A stretch of DNA of 19,717 nt from Actinomycetes bacterium (lineage in GTDB: Bacteria > Actinomycetota > Acidimicrobiia > Acidimicrobiales > Palsa-688): positions 1-19,717 of the forward strand of contig JAKAZH010000010.1 in the NCBI GenBank assembly GCA_021815935.1, read 5' to 3'. The notes beneath the pieces were generated by a model. That model had not been told where the DNA came from. It searched no databases and worked only from the letters and a program-made list of their open reading frames with translations. This document shows positions 1-6,903 of the stretch, one piece after another. Numbering within the stretch: position 1 is the stretch's first letter; each line of letters opens with the position of its first letter. Position numbers and translations under genes: made by a program.

Positions 1-1
1 A

Positions 2-469
2 GGCCGCGGGTCGCCCGCGAGCGGGGGGACCGGGAATGGGTCATCCGGGAACGGGTCATCCGGGAACGGGGGGGCCGGGAACGGCTCATCCGGGAACGGG
101 GGGGCCGGCAGCAGCGGCTCGGGCCACGCCGGGGGTAACGGTCAGGGGAAGGGCGCGTCCAACGGGGTGGGAGCCGGCCAGACCGGCCCGTCGAAGTCCG
201 GCGGCAATGCCGGGTCCGGCGGCAGCAGTGGCGGCTCCGGCAGCAGCAGTGGCGGCTCCGGCGGCAGCAGTGGCGCCAACGGAGCGACCCACGGGAACGC
301 GACCGGCACCGGTTACGCCAAAGGAGCCACCAACGCGAAGCAGACCGGCGGCAGCGCCGGCGCGGCCGCGGCACCGAATGCGACGACCGTCACCCCCACG
401 CTCGGGTCAGACACGAACTCTGCTGGAACCGGGACCAGCAGCGCCGGCACCGGTAAGGGCAAGGGCTGA
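2..469 (+). CDS. Gly/Ser/Asn-rich repeat protein, 3' end only
   Basis: The frame is open from base 2 to the TGA at 467-469, so the gene starts upstream of the window. The visible 155 residues are nearly all Gly, Ser, Asn, Ala and Thr. First come SSGNG pentapeptides encoded by near-identical 15-bp units (41-100), then GGSGSSS-like units (about 215-275). The tail is rich in Thr/Ala/Gly and ends in GTGKGKG. No catalytic motif or membrane segment is visible. Such low-complexity Gly/Ser tails are typical linkers or C-termini of secreted or wall-associated proteins in high-GC bacteria. The cell-surface role is inference, because the N-terminus and any signal peptide lie outside the window. I chose this frame because Gly codons end in G/C and the repeat is regular at the protein level. 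A strong hairpin follows about 40 nt after the stop. Confidence 0.6.
   Translation, partial: GRGSPASGGTGNGSSGNGSSGNGGAGNGSSGNGGAGSSGSGHAGGNGQGKGASNGVGAGQTGPSKSGGNAGSGGSSGGSGSSSGGSGGSSGANGATHGNATGTGYAKGATNAKQTGGSAGAAAAPNATTVTPTLGSDTNSAGTGTSSAGTGKGKG
41..100 (+). repeat. 15-bp in-frame repeat units (SSGNG)
   Basis: The unit TCATCCGGGAACGGG occurs exactly at 41-55, 56-70 and 86-100, with a degenerate unit between the second and third. The period is a multiple of three and keeps the Gly-rich frame open, so it is a coding repeat that can change length by slippage. Confidence 0.7.
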
Positions 470-509
470 TCGGAGCCAGCCAGAAGCGGTCCCAAGTTCG
501 TCGGCCTAA

Positions 510-559
510 AAGTCCGGACCCCCTCCCCGCTCGAGAACAGCAGTGAGGGGTCCCGACTT
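510..559. terminator. Long imperfect inverted repeat, possible terminator
   Basis: Bases 510-522 (AAGTCCGGACCCC) pair with 547-559 (GGGGTCCCGACTT): 13 bp with one mismatch and a 24-nt loop. It lies 40 nt after the Gly-rich gene. There is no T run on the + side, but an A run (507-510) flanks the left arm, which would give a U tract to minus-strand transcripts. A second, overlapping pairing exists between 549-556 and 574-581. Terminator function is inferred. Confidence 0.4.
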
Positions 560-634
560 CGGGCGCCGCAGAATCGGGACCGATGTGCGACGGTCCCGAC
601 CAACCAGACCGACTCCACCGACCCGACCGACCGG

Positions 635-712
635 CCCCACCGACCGGCCCCACCGAACGACCCCACCGAACGACCCCACCGAACGACCCCACCGAACGAC
701 CCCACCGACCCG
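635..712. repeat. 13-bp tandem repeat array
   Basis: The unit CCCCACCGAACGA occurs four times exactly and head to tail (648-660, 661-673, 674-686, 687-699). A variant copy precedes it (635-647) and another follows (700-712). Shorter ACCGACC-type repeats lead into it from about 607. A 13-bp period shifts frame at each unit, so this is not a natural protein repeat. It ends about 60 bp before a dead IS982-type transposase. Confidence 0.85.
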
Positions 713-747
713 CCAACCAATGGCCTGAGCGCCGCCGTCCCTGGGCG

Positions 748-775
748 GACAGGCGTCCACCCCGGGACGCCTGTC
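748..775. other. Perfect 11-bp inverted repeat at the IS982 remnant's 5' side
   Basis: GACAGGCGTCC (748-758) is the exact reverse complement of GGACGCCTGTC (765-775), with a 6-nt loop. Its right arm touches the first recognisable transposase codons (773 onward). It could be a stem from the old element or a hairpin at the truncation point. It is not followed by a T run. Confidence 0.55.
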
Positions 776-1395
776 GACTACTTCTACGTGTAGGTGAATG
801 CGGACGCAGCCGCGAGACCGCCAAGCGCAGCGACCTGGCCGGGTTCGCCGGCTACGGCTACTGCGCCAGCCACAGCCGCTACTTCTGGGGACTGCGACTC
901 CACCTGATCTGTACACCGGCTGGGCTGCCGGTCAGCTTTCGGGGAACGTCGCCCGCCCCAGCACCCCTGGCGCCGGGCTGCGTTGCCCTCACCAACCCCA
1001 AGACCGACGAACGCGAGGTACTGCGCGACCTGCTCGAGATGGAGCCCTCCCTGCTCGATCACCGCCGCGGGCAGGCCATCCTGGCCGACAACGGCTATCG
1101 CAGCCGCGAGCCGGAGACGTTCCTCGCCGACCACCACGCGACGCTCATCCGCCCAGCGATGGCCGGTGAAGCTGCCCGGCCAGGCGCCCGGTTCCTCAAG
1201 CCGCTCCGCCAGATCATCGAATCGATCAACGACACCTTGTAAGGCCAGCTTGACTTCTAACGCCACGGCGGGCGCACCGCGGCCGGTGTCGCAGCCCGCG
1301 TGCTCCAACGCCTGCTCGCCCTCACCGCAGCCATCTGGCACAACGAACAGATCGACGCCCGCCCCGTACGCTCCCTGCTCGCCTACGACCACTGA
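773..1395 (+). pseudogene. IS982-family transposase remnant, 5'-truncated and broken
   Basis: The reading resembles the C-terminal part of actinobacterial IS982-type DDE transposases. A degenerate VDYFYV stands where I expect a VDSTPV-like stretch. After a stop and frameshift near 791-796 comes ECGRSRETAKRSDLAG, then YGYCASHSRYFWGLRLHLIC, DEREVL, ADNGYRS and the terminal AAIWHNEQ and LLAYDH. Two TAA codons interrupt the frame at 1240-1242 and 1258-1260; each looks like a one-base change from a sense codon (Lys-like and Glu-like). About 13 extra residues before ALTNPK suggest a small insertion. The N-terminal third is absent. No terminal inverted repeats could be assigned. The element is dead. 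The family assignment rests on recalled motifs, not a search. Confidence 0.8.
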
Positions 1396-1907
1396 CCCCT
1401 TGGAATTGATCATCTAGGCCGGCGCAGCCACTGGGGTCGGGAGGGCCGCCTCCAGTTCATCGAGCCGAAGCAACCCGCGCCTCACGCGTCCTGGCCGGGC
1501 GACCCCGCACGTGCAGGAGGAGGAGTTGCTCGATGGGGTGGCCGACCAGTGAAGCGCCCGGCGGATCAGCGCCCGGATCTTCACCCACATGGCCGACGGG
1601 CCGCCTATGCGGGTGATGAGAGCGTGCGAATCGACATCGTCTGCTGATCCAGTCGGTAGCGCGACCCGCCCGACGATAGATCACAATTGGCAAGTATGGT
1701 GCCAGTAACGGGTCAAGCGGTCCATGTTTGAAGTCCGTGCTCGAAGAACCGAGTAGTTACCCGCTCGCTGTGGTTTATCCGGCGTCGCGGTCATCCGCCA
1801 GATACCCGGGGCTTCCTCCATGTACCGGGGCCGGCGACGAGCCGGGAGGTGAGCCTCTCGCCATGACGCCGACCCCTTCCGGTCGGAAGGGAATGAATTG
1901 CTGGTGG
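1396..1907. other. No supportable gene
   Basis: Open frames occur on both strands, but none shows a recognisable domain or a clear ribosome site. The minus strand around 1440-1650 reads as an Arg/Ser-rich frame that looks like noise in GC-rich DNA. This stretch probably contains decayed sequence next to the IS982 remnant. Confidence 0.5.
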
Positions 1908-2102
1908 CTATCCCTCTGCGCCCCCCTGGGCCGCCAAATCGACTGGGTCCAAGACGGGCGACTGTCCATCTGCCTGCTCGAGCTGGCTCCCGGCCCGCCG
2001 GAGGAGGAGTCCGGCGACGACCGCCAACCCGAACTCGATGGCCACCCCTACCACCACCCACATCACGAGCACTCTTGATTCTGCTATCGCCACCGCTGTC
2101 AT
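1908..2102 (-). CDS. Possible small single-pass membrane protein
   Basis: This 64-residue frame has one strong hydrophobic helix at about residues 11-34 (VLVMWVVVGVAIEFGLAVVA), followed by an LLRR stop-transfer signal and a polar Gln/Asp/Ala tail of about 28 residues. From the internal GTG (Val-11) onward the third codon positions are mostly G/C, which supports coding. Before it they are poor, so the real start may be that GTG, giving about 54 residues. No convincing Shine-Dalgarno sequence is present. I recognise no family. It lies downstream of the 2H phosphoesterase on the same strand, separated by about 210 nt with a hairpin, so co-transcription is doubtful. It could be a chance frame. 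Confidence 0.35.
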   Translation of the reverse strand: MTAVAIAESRVLVMWVVVGVAIEFGLAVVAGLLLRRAGSQLEQADGQSPVLDPVDLAAQGGAEG

Positions 2103-2272
2103 CGGGGGGATGGTCGGGGCTTCGGTGGCAAGGCCGTGAGTCGGTCGGCATCCGCGACGTTCGCCGCCACCCTCGAATCTGCGGCCTCGGCTGCCGGGCG
2201 CCTCGGCCTGTCATCGAATCCGTCTGGCCTCATCCTGATTGTGGTTGGCGTCTCCCTCGATTGATCTCAGGG

Positions 2273-2306
2273 CCGAATTCCCTCGGCACGGGCCGTTGAG
2301 GTTCGG
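2273..2306 (-). terminator. Hairpin just downstream of the 2H phosphoesterase
   Basis: CCGAA (2273-2277) pairs with TTCGG (2302-2306). Inside it, CCTC and GGC pair with GAGG and GCC around an ACGG loop, giving a bulged stem. It starts 5 nt beyond the stop codon of the minus-strand gene ending at 2311. There is no clear U tract, so it is only a candidate terminator. Confidence 0.35.
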
Positions 2307-2310
2307 AATG

Positions 2311-2847
2311 TCAACCGAGGGGAAAACGCTCTACCACCTCCCAGCGCGATCGGTAGGGCGCTATGAGGGTGATGTCGGAAGCCACGTCTGACAGCGGGAG
2401 CAGGGGGGCGAGGCGCCGGGCCGCCCGTCGCATTCGCCAGGCGGCCGCTTCCTCACCCACAGTGATGTGGGGAATGATCGAGGTGAATGCGTTTCGGTAC
2501 GGGGGGCATTCGGGAAACGCGGCGGCGACGGCTTCGGTCATATGACGGAACGGCTCCTCGGGCTCCAGGCTTATGTATAGGACCCTTGAGCCGAACCAGT
2601 CCAGGCGAGCAAGACGGAACTCGATCGGATGGCTCTGCGCGAATAGAGCCCCGAGTCGGTGCATGTCCGCCGATGACAGATCCCCTACGGCCCGGAATGG
2701 ATAGAGCACGGTCACATGGGCTGGTACGCCAGCCGACGTCCTTTCCAGCCGGCGGCGCCAGACCCCGGCGATCTCCTCGGCCACAGGACTCTTCACGATC
2801 AGCGCACTCTCGGAACCCCAACTGGACGACGTCGGCCGACCGGGCAT
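2311..2847 (-). CDS. 2H phosphoesterase (2'-5' RNA ligase-like)
   Basis: The 178-residue product carries the two H-x-T motifs that define the 2H phosphoesterase superfamily: His44-Val-Thr46 in AHVTVLYPF and His127-Ile-Thr129 in PHITVG. About 80 residues separate them, as usual, and the total length fits a single-domain cytosolic member. Known members hydrolyse or ligate 2',5' or cyclic phosphodiester bonds in RNA or nucleotides. The substrate here cannot be told. There is no signal peptide or membrane helix. The ATG at 2847 gives a short Ser-rich leader before the ALIVKSP strand. No strong ribosome site is visible, so a slightly later start is possible. It stands alone between mobile debris, with no operon partner. 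Confidence 0.85.
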   Translation of the reverse strand: MPGRPTSSSWGSESALIVKSPVAEEIAGVWRRRLERTSAGVPAHVTVLYPFRAVGDLSSADMHRLGALFAQSHPIEFRLARLDWFGSRVLYISLEPEEPFRHMTEAVAAAFPECPPYRNAFTSIIPHITVGEEAAAWRMRRAARRLAPLLPLSDVASDITLIAPYRSRWEVVERFPLG

Positions 2848-2956
2848 CCGATCAGCCTAACCGCCAACCGTCTCAACGTCCTCGAGGGAGCGCCTGCTGT
2901 CGATATGCACCACGGTGGAAAGCCCATCGATGCCGGCAAGAGAGGTCACGTCGGGG

Positions 2957-2968
2957 GTAAGCATTCAC
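2957..2968 (+). repeat. IS66 left terminal inverted repeat
   Basis: GTAAGCATTCAC is identical, as reverse complement, to 4568-4579. The next bases match only partly. Transposase coding begins 68 nt inside this end. Confidence 0.85.
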
Positions 2969-3036
2969 CTGTCCTGGCGCCGCGAGATCGCGTGAGAGTT
3001 CACCACAGCGTGCGATATAGGTGACTGAATTGTGGG

Positions 3037-4571
3037 GTGCCGGACGTTCCGCTGCGTCAAGAGGTGCGCGATGCGCTGGTCATGGTCGACTCTGTGCGAT
3101 CCGAGAACGAGCAGTTGCGGGCTGAGAACGAACGGTGGCGGGAACGAAACGAGGAGGCGGCGCAGAGGGTAGTTGCACTGGCGGACAAGGTGGCGACCCT
3201 GGAGGGCGAAGCGTCACGGGATTCGTCGAACTCGTTCAAGCCGCCCTCGTCTGGCCGTATCGAGATCAGGAAGTCCAGAGCGCAACGGCGGGCCGAGGCC
3301 AGTTAGCAAGCGAAGGAGGCCAAGCGGGCCCCGGGCAAGCAGGCCGGTCAGGCCGGTCAGCCCGGAAGGCACCTGGCTCGACGCGACCCTGATGATGCGC
3401 TCGTGTACTGGCCGCTGTCGTGTCGGGATGCGGAGCGTCCCTGGACCAAGACAGCGTGTGCGGCCAGATCACCCGCCAGGTGATCGACCTGCCCAGGGTC
3501 GCACCGGTCGTCACCGACCATGTCGCTTACCGTTGCCGTTGCTCGTGCGGGGACGAGACCCCGGCTGAGTTCCCCCCGGCGGCGAAAGCGCCGGCGTGTT
3601 TCGGTCCTGACATGCGAACGTTCGCGCTGTATCTCCTGGACCGAGAGCACCTGCCCTATGAGCGCTGCGCGGAGCTGATCGGCGATCTGCTTGGGGTGAA
3701 GGTCTCCACCGGATGGCTTTGCGGGATACAGCTCGAGGCGGCGACACGCTTGGGCCCGTTCAGTGAGCATCTCGAGCAGATCCTCGGCGAAGAGCCGGTC
3801 CTTCACGCGGATGAGACCGCAACCCAGGTCGGGACCACCAAGCACTGGGTACACACCATCTCGTCGCACATGTTGACCTTGCTCGCAGTCCATCCCCGCC
3901 GGGGCCGCCAAGCACTGGAAGACATCGGAGTGCTCGGCGCCTACGCCGGCACGCTCGTGCGTGACGGTCTCGCCTCCTACGACTACCTCGACGCAGCGAG
4001 CCACGGCCAACGTCACGCCCACCTTGTCCGCCATCTCAAAGACGTCGGGCATAGCGACGCCTTCAAGGGATGGACCTCCGACATGACAGCCGTCCTGCTC
4101 GACGCCAACGACGCTTCTGAAAAAGCGGCCGCTGCTGACCATACCAGGGTCGGATCCCACCGGGCGGCCGAGATCCGTGCCCGCTACAAGGCCTGCTTGG
4201 ACAACGCGTTCGCGTTGCTTCCCGACGGGCCGATCCCGCGACGGCGCCACCAGGGCGGATGGTCGATCTATGAGCGTCAAGCCTGGAACCTGGCCACTCG
4301 CATGCGCCGCGACCAAAAAGACATCCTGCGCCTACTCGTCGATACCCGGGTGCCCGCCGATAACAACGCGGCCGAGCGGTCGCTGCGCATGACCAAGCTC
4401 CACGACCAGATCACCGGCTGCTTCCACAGTCCCGAAGTCGCCGAAGCATTCGCCGCCATCCGCTCCTACATCCAAACCGCAGCCAAACACGGCCTGAACC
4501 TCCTCGCCGTGCTACGCCAACTCTTCACCGACGGCCCCTGGATCCCACCCCCACGCCCCGCCGGCACGTGA
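3037..4571 (+). pseudogene. IS66 transposase (TnpC), disrupted
   Basis: The GTG at 3037 opens an N-terminal coiled coil (SENEQLRAENERWRERNEEA, later SSNSFKPPSSG) typical of TnpC. A TAG at 3304-3306 interrupts it. The same frame resumes through APGKQAGQ and VYWPLSCR. A one-base loss near 3427 then shifts the frame into CGASLDQDSVCGQITRQVIDLP (zinc-ribbon end). The catalytic core follows intact: LHADET, VRDGLASY and the NNAAERSLRM region carry the three acidic residues of the DDE site, and the C-terminal IRSYIQTAAKHG block is present. The GTG at 3420 could start a 383-residue product lacking the DNA-binding N-terminus. Transposition is unlikely without translational recoding at two sites. Confidence 0.85.
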
Positions 4572-4579
4572 ATGCTTAC
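4568..4579 (+). repeat. IS66 right terminal inverted repeat
   Basis: GTGAATGCTTAC is the exact reverse complement of 2957-2968 and overlaps the TGA (4569-4571) of the transposase frame. Confidence 0.85.
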
Positions 4580-4659
4580 GTTCAAGCTGGCCTCAGTTGC
4601 GCGGTGGAGGTTGGATTCAATCCCTTCAAGTAGCATTGAATAGGTGAGGGAGTAGCTCA

Positions 4660-4845
4660 GTGTTCTCGTGGGTGTGGCGTCTCTGGCCATGGTACGCCAT
4701 CTGCTTTGTTTTTGGTGCTGTTCTCGTCGTTATTGGCGTCCTTAATGACAGTACCCACAATATATCCTATGTGATCATCTGGACCTTCTTAACCGGCGCA
4801 CTCGCAGTATCGGGTTGGCGAAGGGCCCGTCACGACTCGCAGTGA
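4660..4845 (+). CDS. Small two-helix membrane protein
   Basis: This 61-residue product has two hydrophobic segments, about residues 3-28 (Trp/Tyr-rich, then FVFGAVLVVIGVL) and about 35-52 (ISYVIIWTFLTGALAVSG). They are joined by a short polar NDSTHN loop and followed by a basic tail, WRRARHD. The GTG start at 4660 is preceded by AGGTGAGGG at 4642-4650, a good ribosome site. The stop is TGA. The base composition is clearly less GC-rich than the surrounding IS DNA. I recognise no family. It lies between two IS66 relics, 80 nt after the first and about 120 nt before the broken end of the second, so it is either a resident gene stranded between insertions or cargo. The topology is predicted only by eye. 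Confidence 0.6.
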   Translation: MFSWVWRLWPWYAICFVFGAVLVVIGVLNDSTHNISYVIIWTFLTGALAVSGWRRARHDSQ

Positions 4846-4967
4846 GGCACAAACGACGGCAACTCCTGTCCTGCGGCGTCAAGTGGCGTACTTTCGTTTC
4901 CGCACGAATCCGTGGCTCCAAACCAACGGTTGATCGCGGAGCCGTTCCGCATAACCGCCCGCGCCCC

Positions 4968-5956
4968 ATTATGGGCGGAGCAGATCCCCTGCCGGGCGGT
5001 AGTCAGTTTCCAGTACAGGGCGAGCCGGTCGTGCACGATGACGCCGCGGTATCCGATGAGTACACCGGCGGTTCGGACCGCTTCGAGACCGCTAGTGGCC
5101 GACGCGTGGATGAGGGTGTAGGTGGTGGTGGAGACCACGTGCATCCAGCGGGTGACAGTGCCGATCCGGTCGGTGATCTCATCGGCGTGCAGCACCGGCA
5201 GCGCGCAACAACGCCGCCCACGCGGTGATGAAACCCCGAAGGCGCCTTCCGGCCTCGGCGTAGCAGGCGTCGATCGTCCCAGCCGAGATCTTCAGGCCGA
5301 ACAGATCGGCCATGGCCTCGCGGTCCCGGCCGACGGGTATGTGCTGGCGGGCCAGCAGGTACACCACGATCGCTTTGACCCGAGGCCCGTAGGAGACCGG
5401 GGCGCGCACCGTGTCAGGGAACGCCGCTGCAGTGGTCGTGTCACGCCGGGCGCAGCGACGGGTCTGGGGCCTGATGCTCGGTCACCGTTGGAGTCACCAC
5501 CGGTAGATCGACCACCTGGCGCCGGGCGATAGCGGCGATCTCGGCGTCGGCCAGCGACCCGCCGCAACCGGCACAGACCTCGGCGTCGGCCAGCGACCCG
5601 CCGCAACCGGCACAGACCTCGGGGGCGTGCACGACGATTTCGTCGGGGCTGTCGACCATCGCCATCGTCGTGCCTTCCCCGCCAGGCTGCTTGCCCGGCC
5701 GACGAATCTTGCCGTCCCGGGAACGTTTCGCCCGCCGCGCCGCCGCCTGGCGGGAGCGCTCCACTGCAGGGTCACGAGAAGGAGGCTTCGAGGAGTTCCC
5801 CGAGTTCTTGGCCAACTCGGCCCGCAGCCGCTGATTCTCGGCCCACAACTGCTGGTTGTCGACCTCCAAGGCCTCCACCCGGCCCAACAAGGCGACCACC
5901 ATCTCGACCAGCTCCGCCTGCGCCAAGCCCGCTACAGCATCGGCCGTGGGCGGCAA
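4968..5956 (-). pseudogene. IS66 transposase (TnpC), frameshifted and 3'-truncated
   Basis: The N-terminal coiled coil is clear (EALEVDNQQLWAENQRLRAE), then AKNSGNSSKPPSRDP, a basic linker, and the CAGCGGSLADA zinc-finger block, which appears twice in tandem. After IARRQVVDLP the frame breaks near 5450. It resumes as RAPVSYGPRVKAIVVYLLAR and LFGLKISAGTID, breaks again near 5190, and continues as VLHADE (first catalytic Asp) and GVIVHDRLALY (second Asp). It ends after GICSAH, so the final Glu region is lost. The start is uncertain. The frame extends to an ATG at 6058, but that lies outside the element end, and the TTG at 5956 is the first reasonable start inside it. The gene is non-functional. 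Confidence 0.85.
5541..5618 (-). repeat. 39-bp perfect tandem duplication in the zinc-finger coding part
   Basis: Bases 5541-5579 and 5580-5618 are identical. On the minus strand each unit encodes EVCAGCGGSLADA, so the CxxC knuckle of this IS66 transposase is doubled in frame. One copy is normal in the family. Confidence 0.9.
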
Positions 5957-6036
5957 GCTCGGATCACGCGAAGACGGAATTCCCGAAGCTACGCGACCCC
6001 ACAGATCAGCCGTGATGAGGCTACCTGAATGGTTAC

Positions 6037-6297
6037 CCGCCGGGGAGAGCCCTGGCACTCGGCGGGCGGGAAGCTCGAGTCGCCGTTCGAGCCGGAGAGA
6101 TGGATACGCCCAGACCTCATTAACCGCCCTCTCGGACGGAGTACGGAGAGTAAGTCGCTCTTATTCCGATCTCGTGTCGGCGCGCCTTCGGCTCGAGCCA
6201 CGCGAAGCGCCGCCGCTCGCCTTCAAAGATCAGAGCCGCTTGGGCCTGTCGCTAGAGTTTGGACCTCTCCCTACAATCGAGGCAGACTGCGAAGATC
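6037..6297. other. Intergenic, no gene seen
   Basis: Open frames here are short and lack motifs. The only regulatory-looking element is TACAAT at 6272-6277, a good -10 hexamer about 20 nt before the GTG at 6298. No convincing -35 box was found at 16-18 bp spacing. Confidence 0.4.
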
Positions 6298-6903
6298 GTG
6301 CCCACCAGTCCGAGGCGATACATCCGCAAGGCGGTCGCTACGCTCCCTACAGGGCCACTTGTCGGCCTCCTCTACCGAATCGCCTCATCCCGGCGCCGCG
6401 GGGCCATGGATCTCGATGAGGTGCTTGCCGTAGTGGAGCTGTTCGAATCCGTCGGCGTCCCTTACTTCCTGGCTGGAGGGTGGGGCATCGATGCCCTACG
6501 CGGCCGACCTTCGCGGCCCCATGACGACCTTGACATCGTCATCGATGATTTCGATCGGCACGCAAACCGTGCTATCACATCCTTGGCCAGCCGGTCATAT
6601 GCACATACCGAAGTGAATGACCGACCGCTCTGGATGCAACGCCGAGGGGAACTCGACGATCAAGACGGCCATCATGTGGAACTCCTGACTATTGGCAGGA
6701 GAGCACTGGAGAGCCTCGCAGAACCGGGCGCGCCGAGCGACCGGACGACACTCTTCGCTACCGGTTCGCTCGGTGGCCGTCCGGTCCGCTGCCTCAGTGC
6801 ATACGCCCAGATGCTATTCCACACCGGTTTCGAGCGACGGCTCCGAGACATCCACGATCAGTGGATCCTTCGAGCACCCAGGGCTAACCGAGGGTTTGAG
6901 TGA
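6298..6903 (+). CDS. Aminoglycoside adenylyltransferase-like nucleotidyltransferase
   Basis: This 201-residue product has the signature of aminoglycoside 2''-adenylyltransferase-like nucleotidyltransferases (PF10706 type). FLAGGWGIDAL is at about 57-67 and RPHDDLDIVI at about 73-82, with Asp77 and Asp79 as likely metal ligands. Later come DGHHVELL and a C-terminal QMLFHTGFE helix. The family transfers nucleotides to small hydroxyls, but many members have no known substrate, so resistance should not be assumed. A basic, amphipathic N-terminal stretch precedes the domain. The start could be GTG 6298 (chosen), TTG 6259 or ATG 6406. The last four codons (RGFE) and the TGA appear to lie inside the end of the convergent ISAzo13-type element, so the native C-terminus may be lost. 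Confidence 0.75.
   Translation: MPTSPRRYIRKAVATLPTGPLVGLLYRIASSRRRGAMDLDEVLAVVELFESVGVPYFLAGGWGIDALRGRPSRPHDDLDIVIDDFDRHANRAITSLASRSYAHTEVNDRPLWMQRRGELDDQDGHHVELLTIGRRALESLAEPGAPSDRTTLFATGSLGGRPVRCLSAYAQMLFHTGFERRLRDIHDQWILRAPRANRGFE

Larger units (their letters stand above)
2957..4579 (+). mobile_element. IS66-family insertion sequence, decayed, both ends present
   Basis: GTAAGCATTCAC at 2957-2968 and its exact reverse complement at 4568-4579 bound a 1623-bp unit that contains one transposase frame. The GTAA start and single-gene layout fit the simple, tnpC-only members of the IS66 family. The transposase stop codon lies inside the right repeat. The 8-bp flanks (CGTCGGGG and GTTCAAGC) do not match, although IS66 elements normally make 8-bp duplications. 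This suggests that one flank has been rearranged since insertion. Confidence 0.85.
4968..6036 (-). mobile_element. Second IS66-family element, truncated
   Basis: The minus strand from 6036 begins GTAACCATTCAGGTAGCC, close to the end of the first IS66 element (GTAAGCATTCACCTG). I therefore take 6036 as its outer end. The transposase similarity stops abruptly after CSAH near 4968, so about the last third of the gene and the other terminal repeat are missing. This is a different IS66 subtype from the one at 2957-4579, not a copy of it. Confidence 0.75.

Noticed and set aside
635..712. CRISPR array
   Set aside because: The 13-bp units are head to tail with no spacers.
1681..2214. A 177-residue Arg/Pro-rich minus frame
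   Set aside because: Composition is typical of a wrong frame in GC-rich DNA. It overlaps a more plausible hydrophobic frame, and no domain is visible.
2949..4587. An 8-bp target duplication around the first IS66 element
   Set aside because: The flanks CGTCGGGG and GTTCAAGC do not match.
6298..6903. Calling the nucleotidyltransferase an aminoglycoside resistance gene
   Set aside because: The fold motif is shared by many enzymes of unknown substrate, and the C-terminus is altered. Resistance cannot be claimed from sequence.
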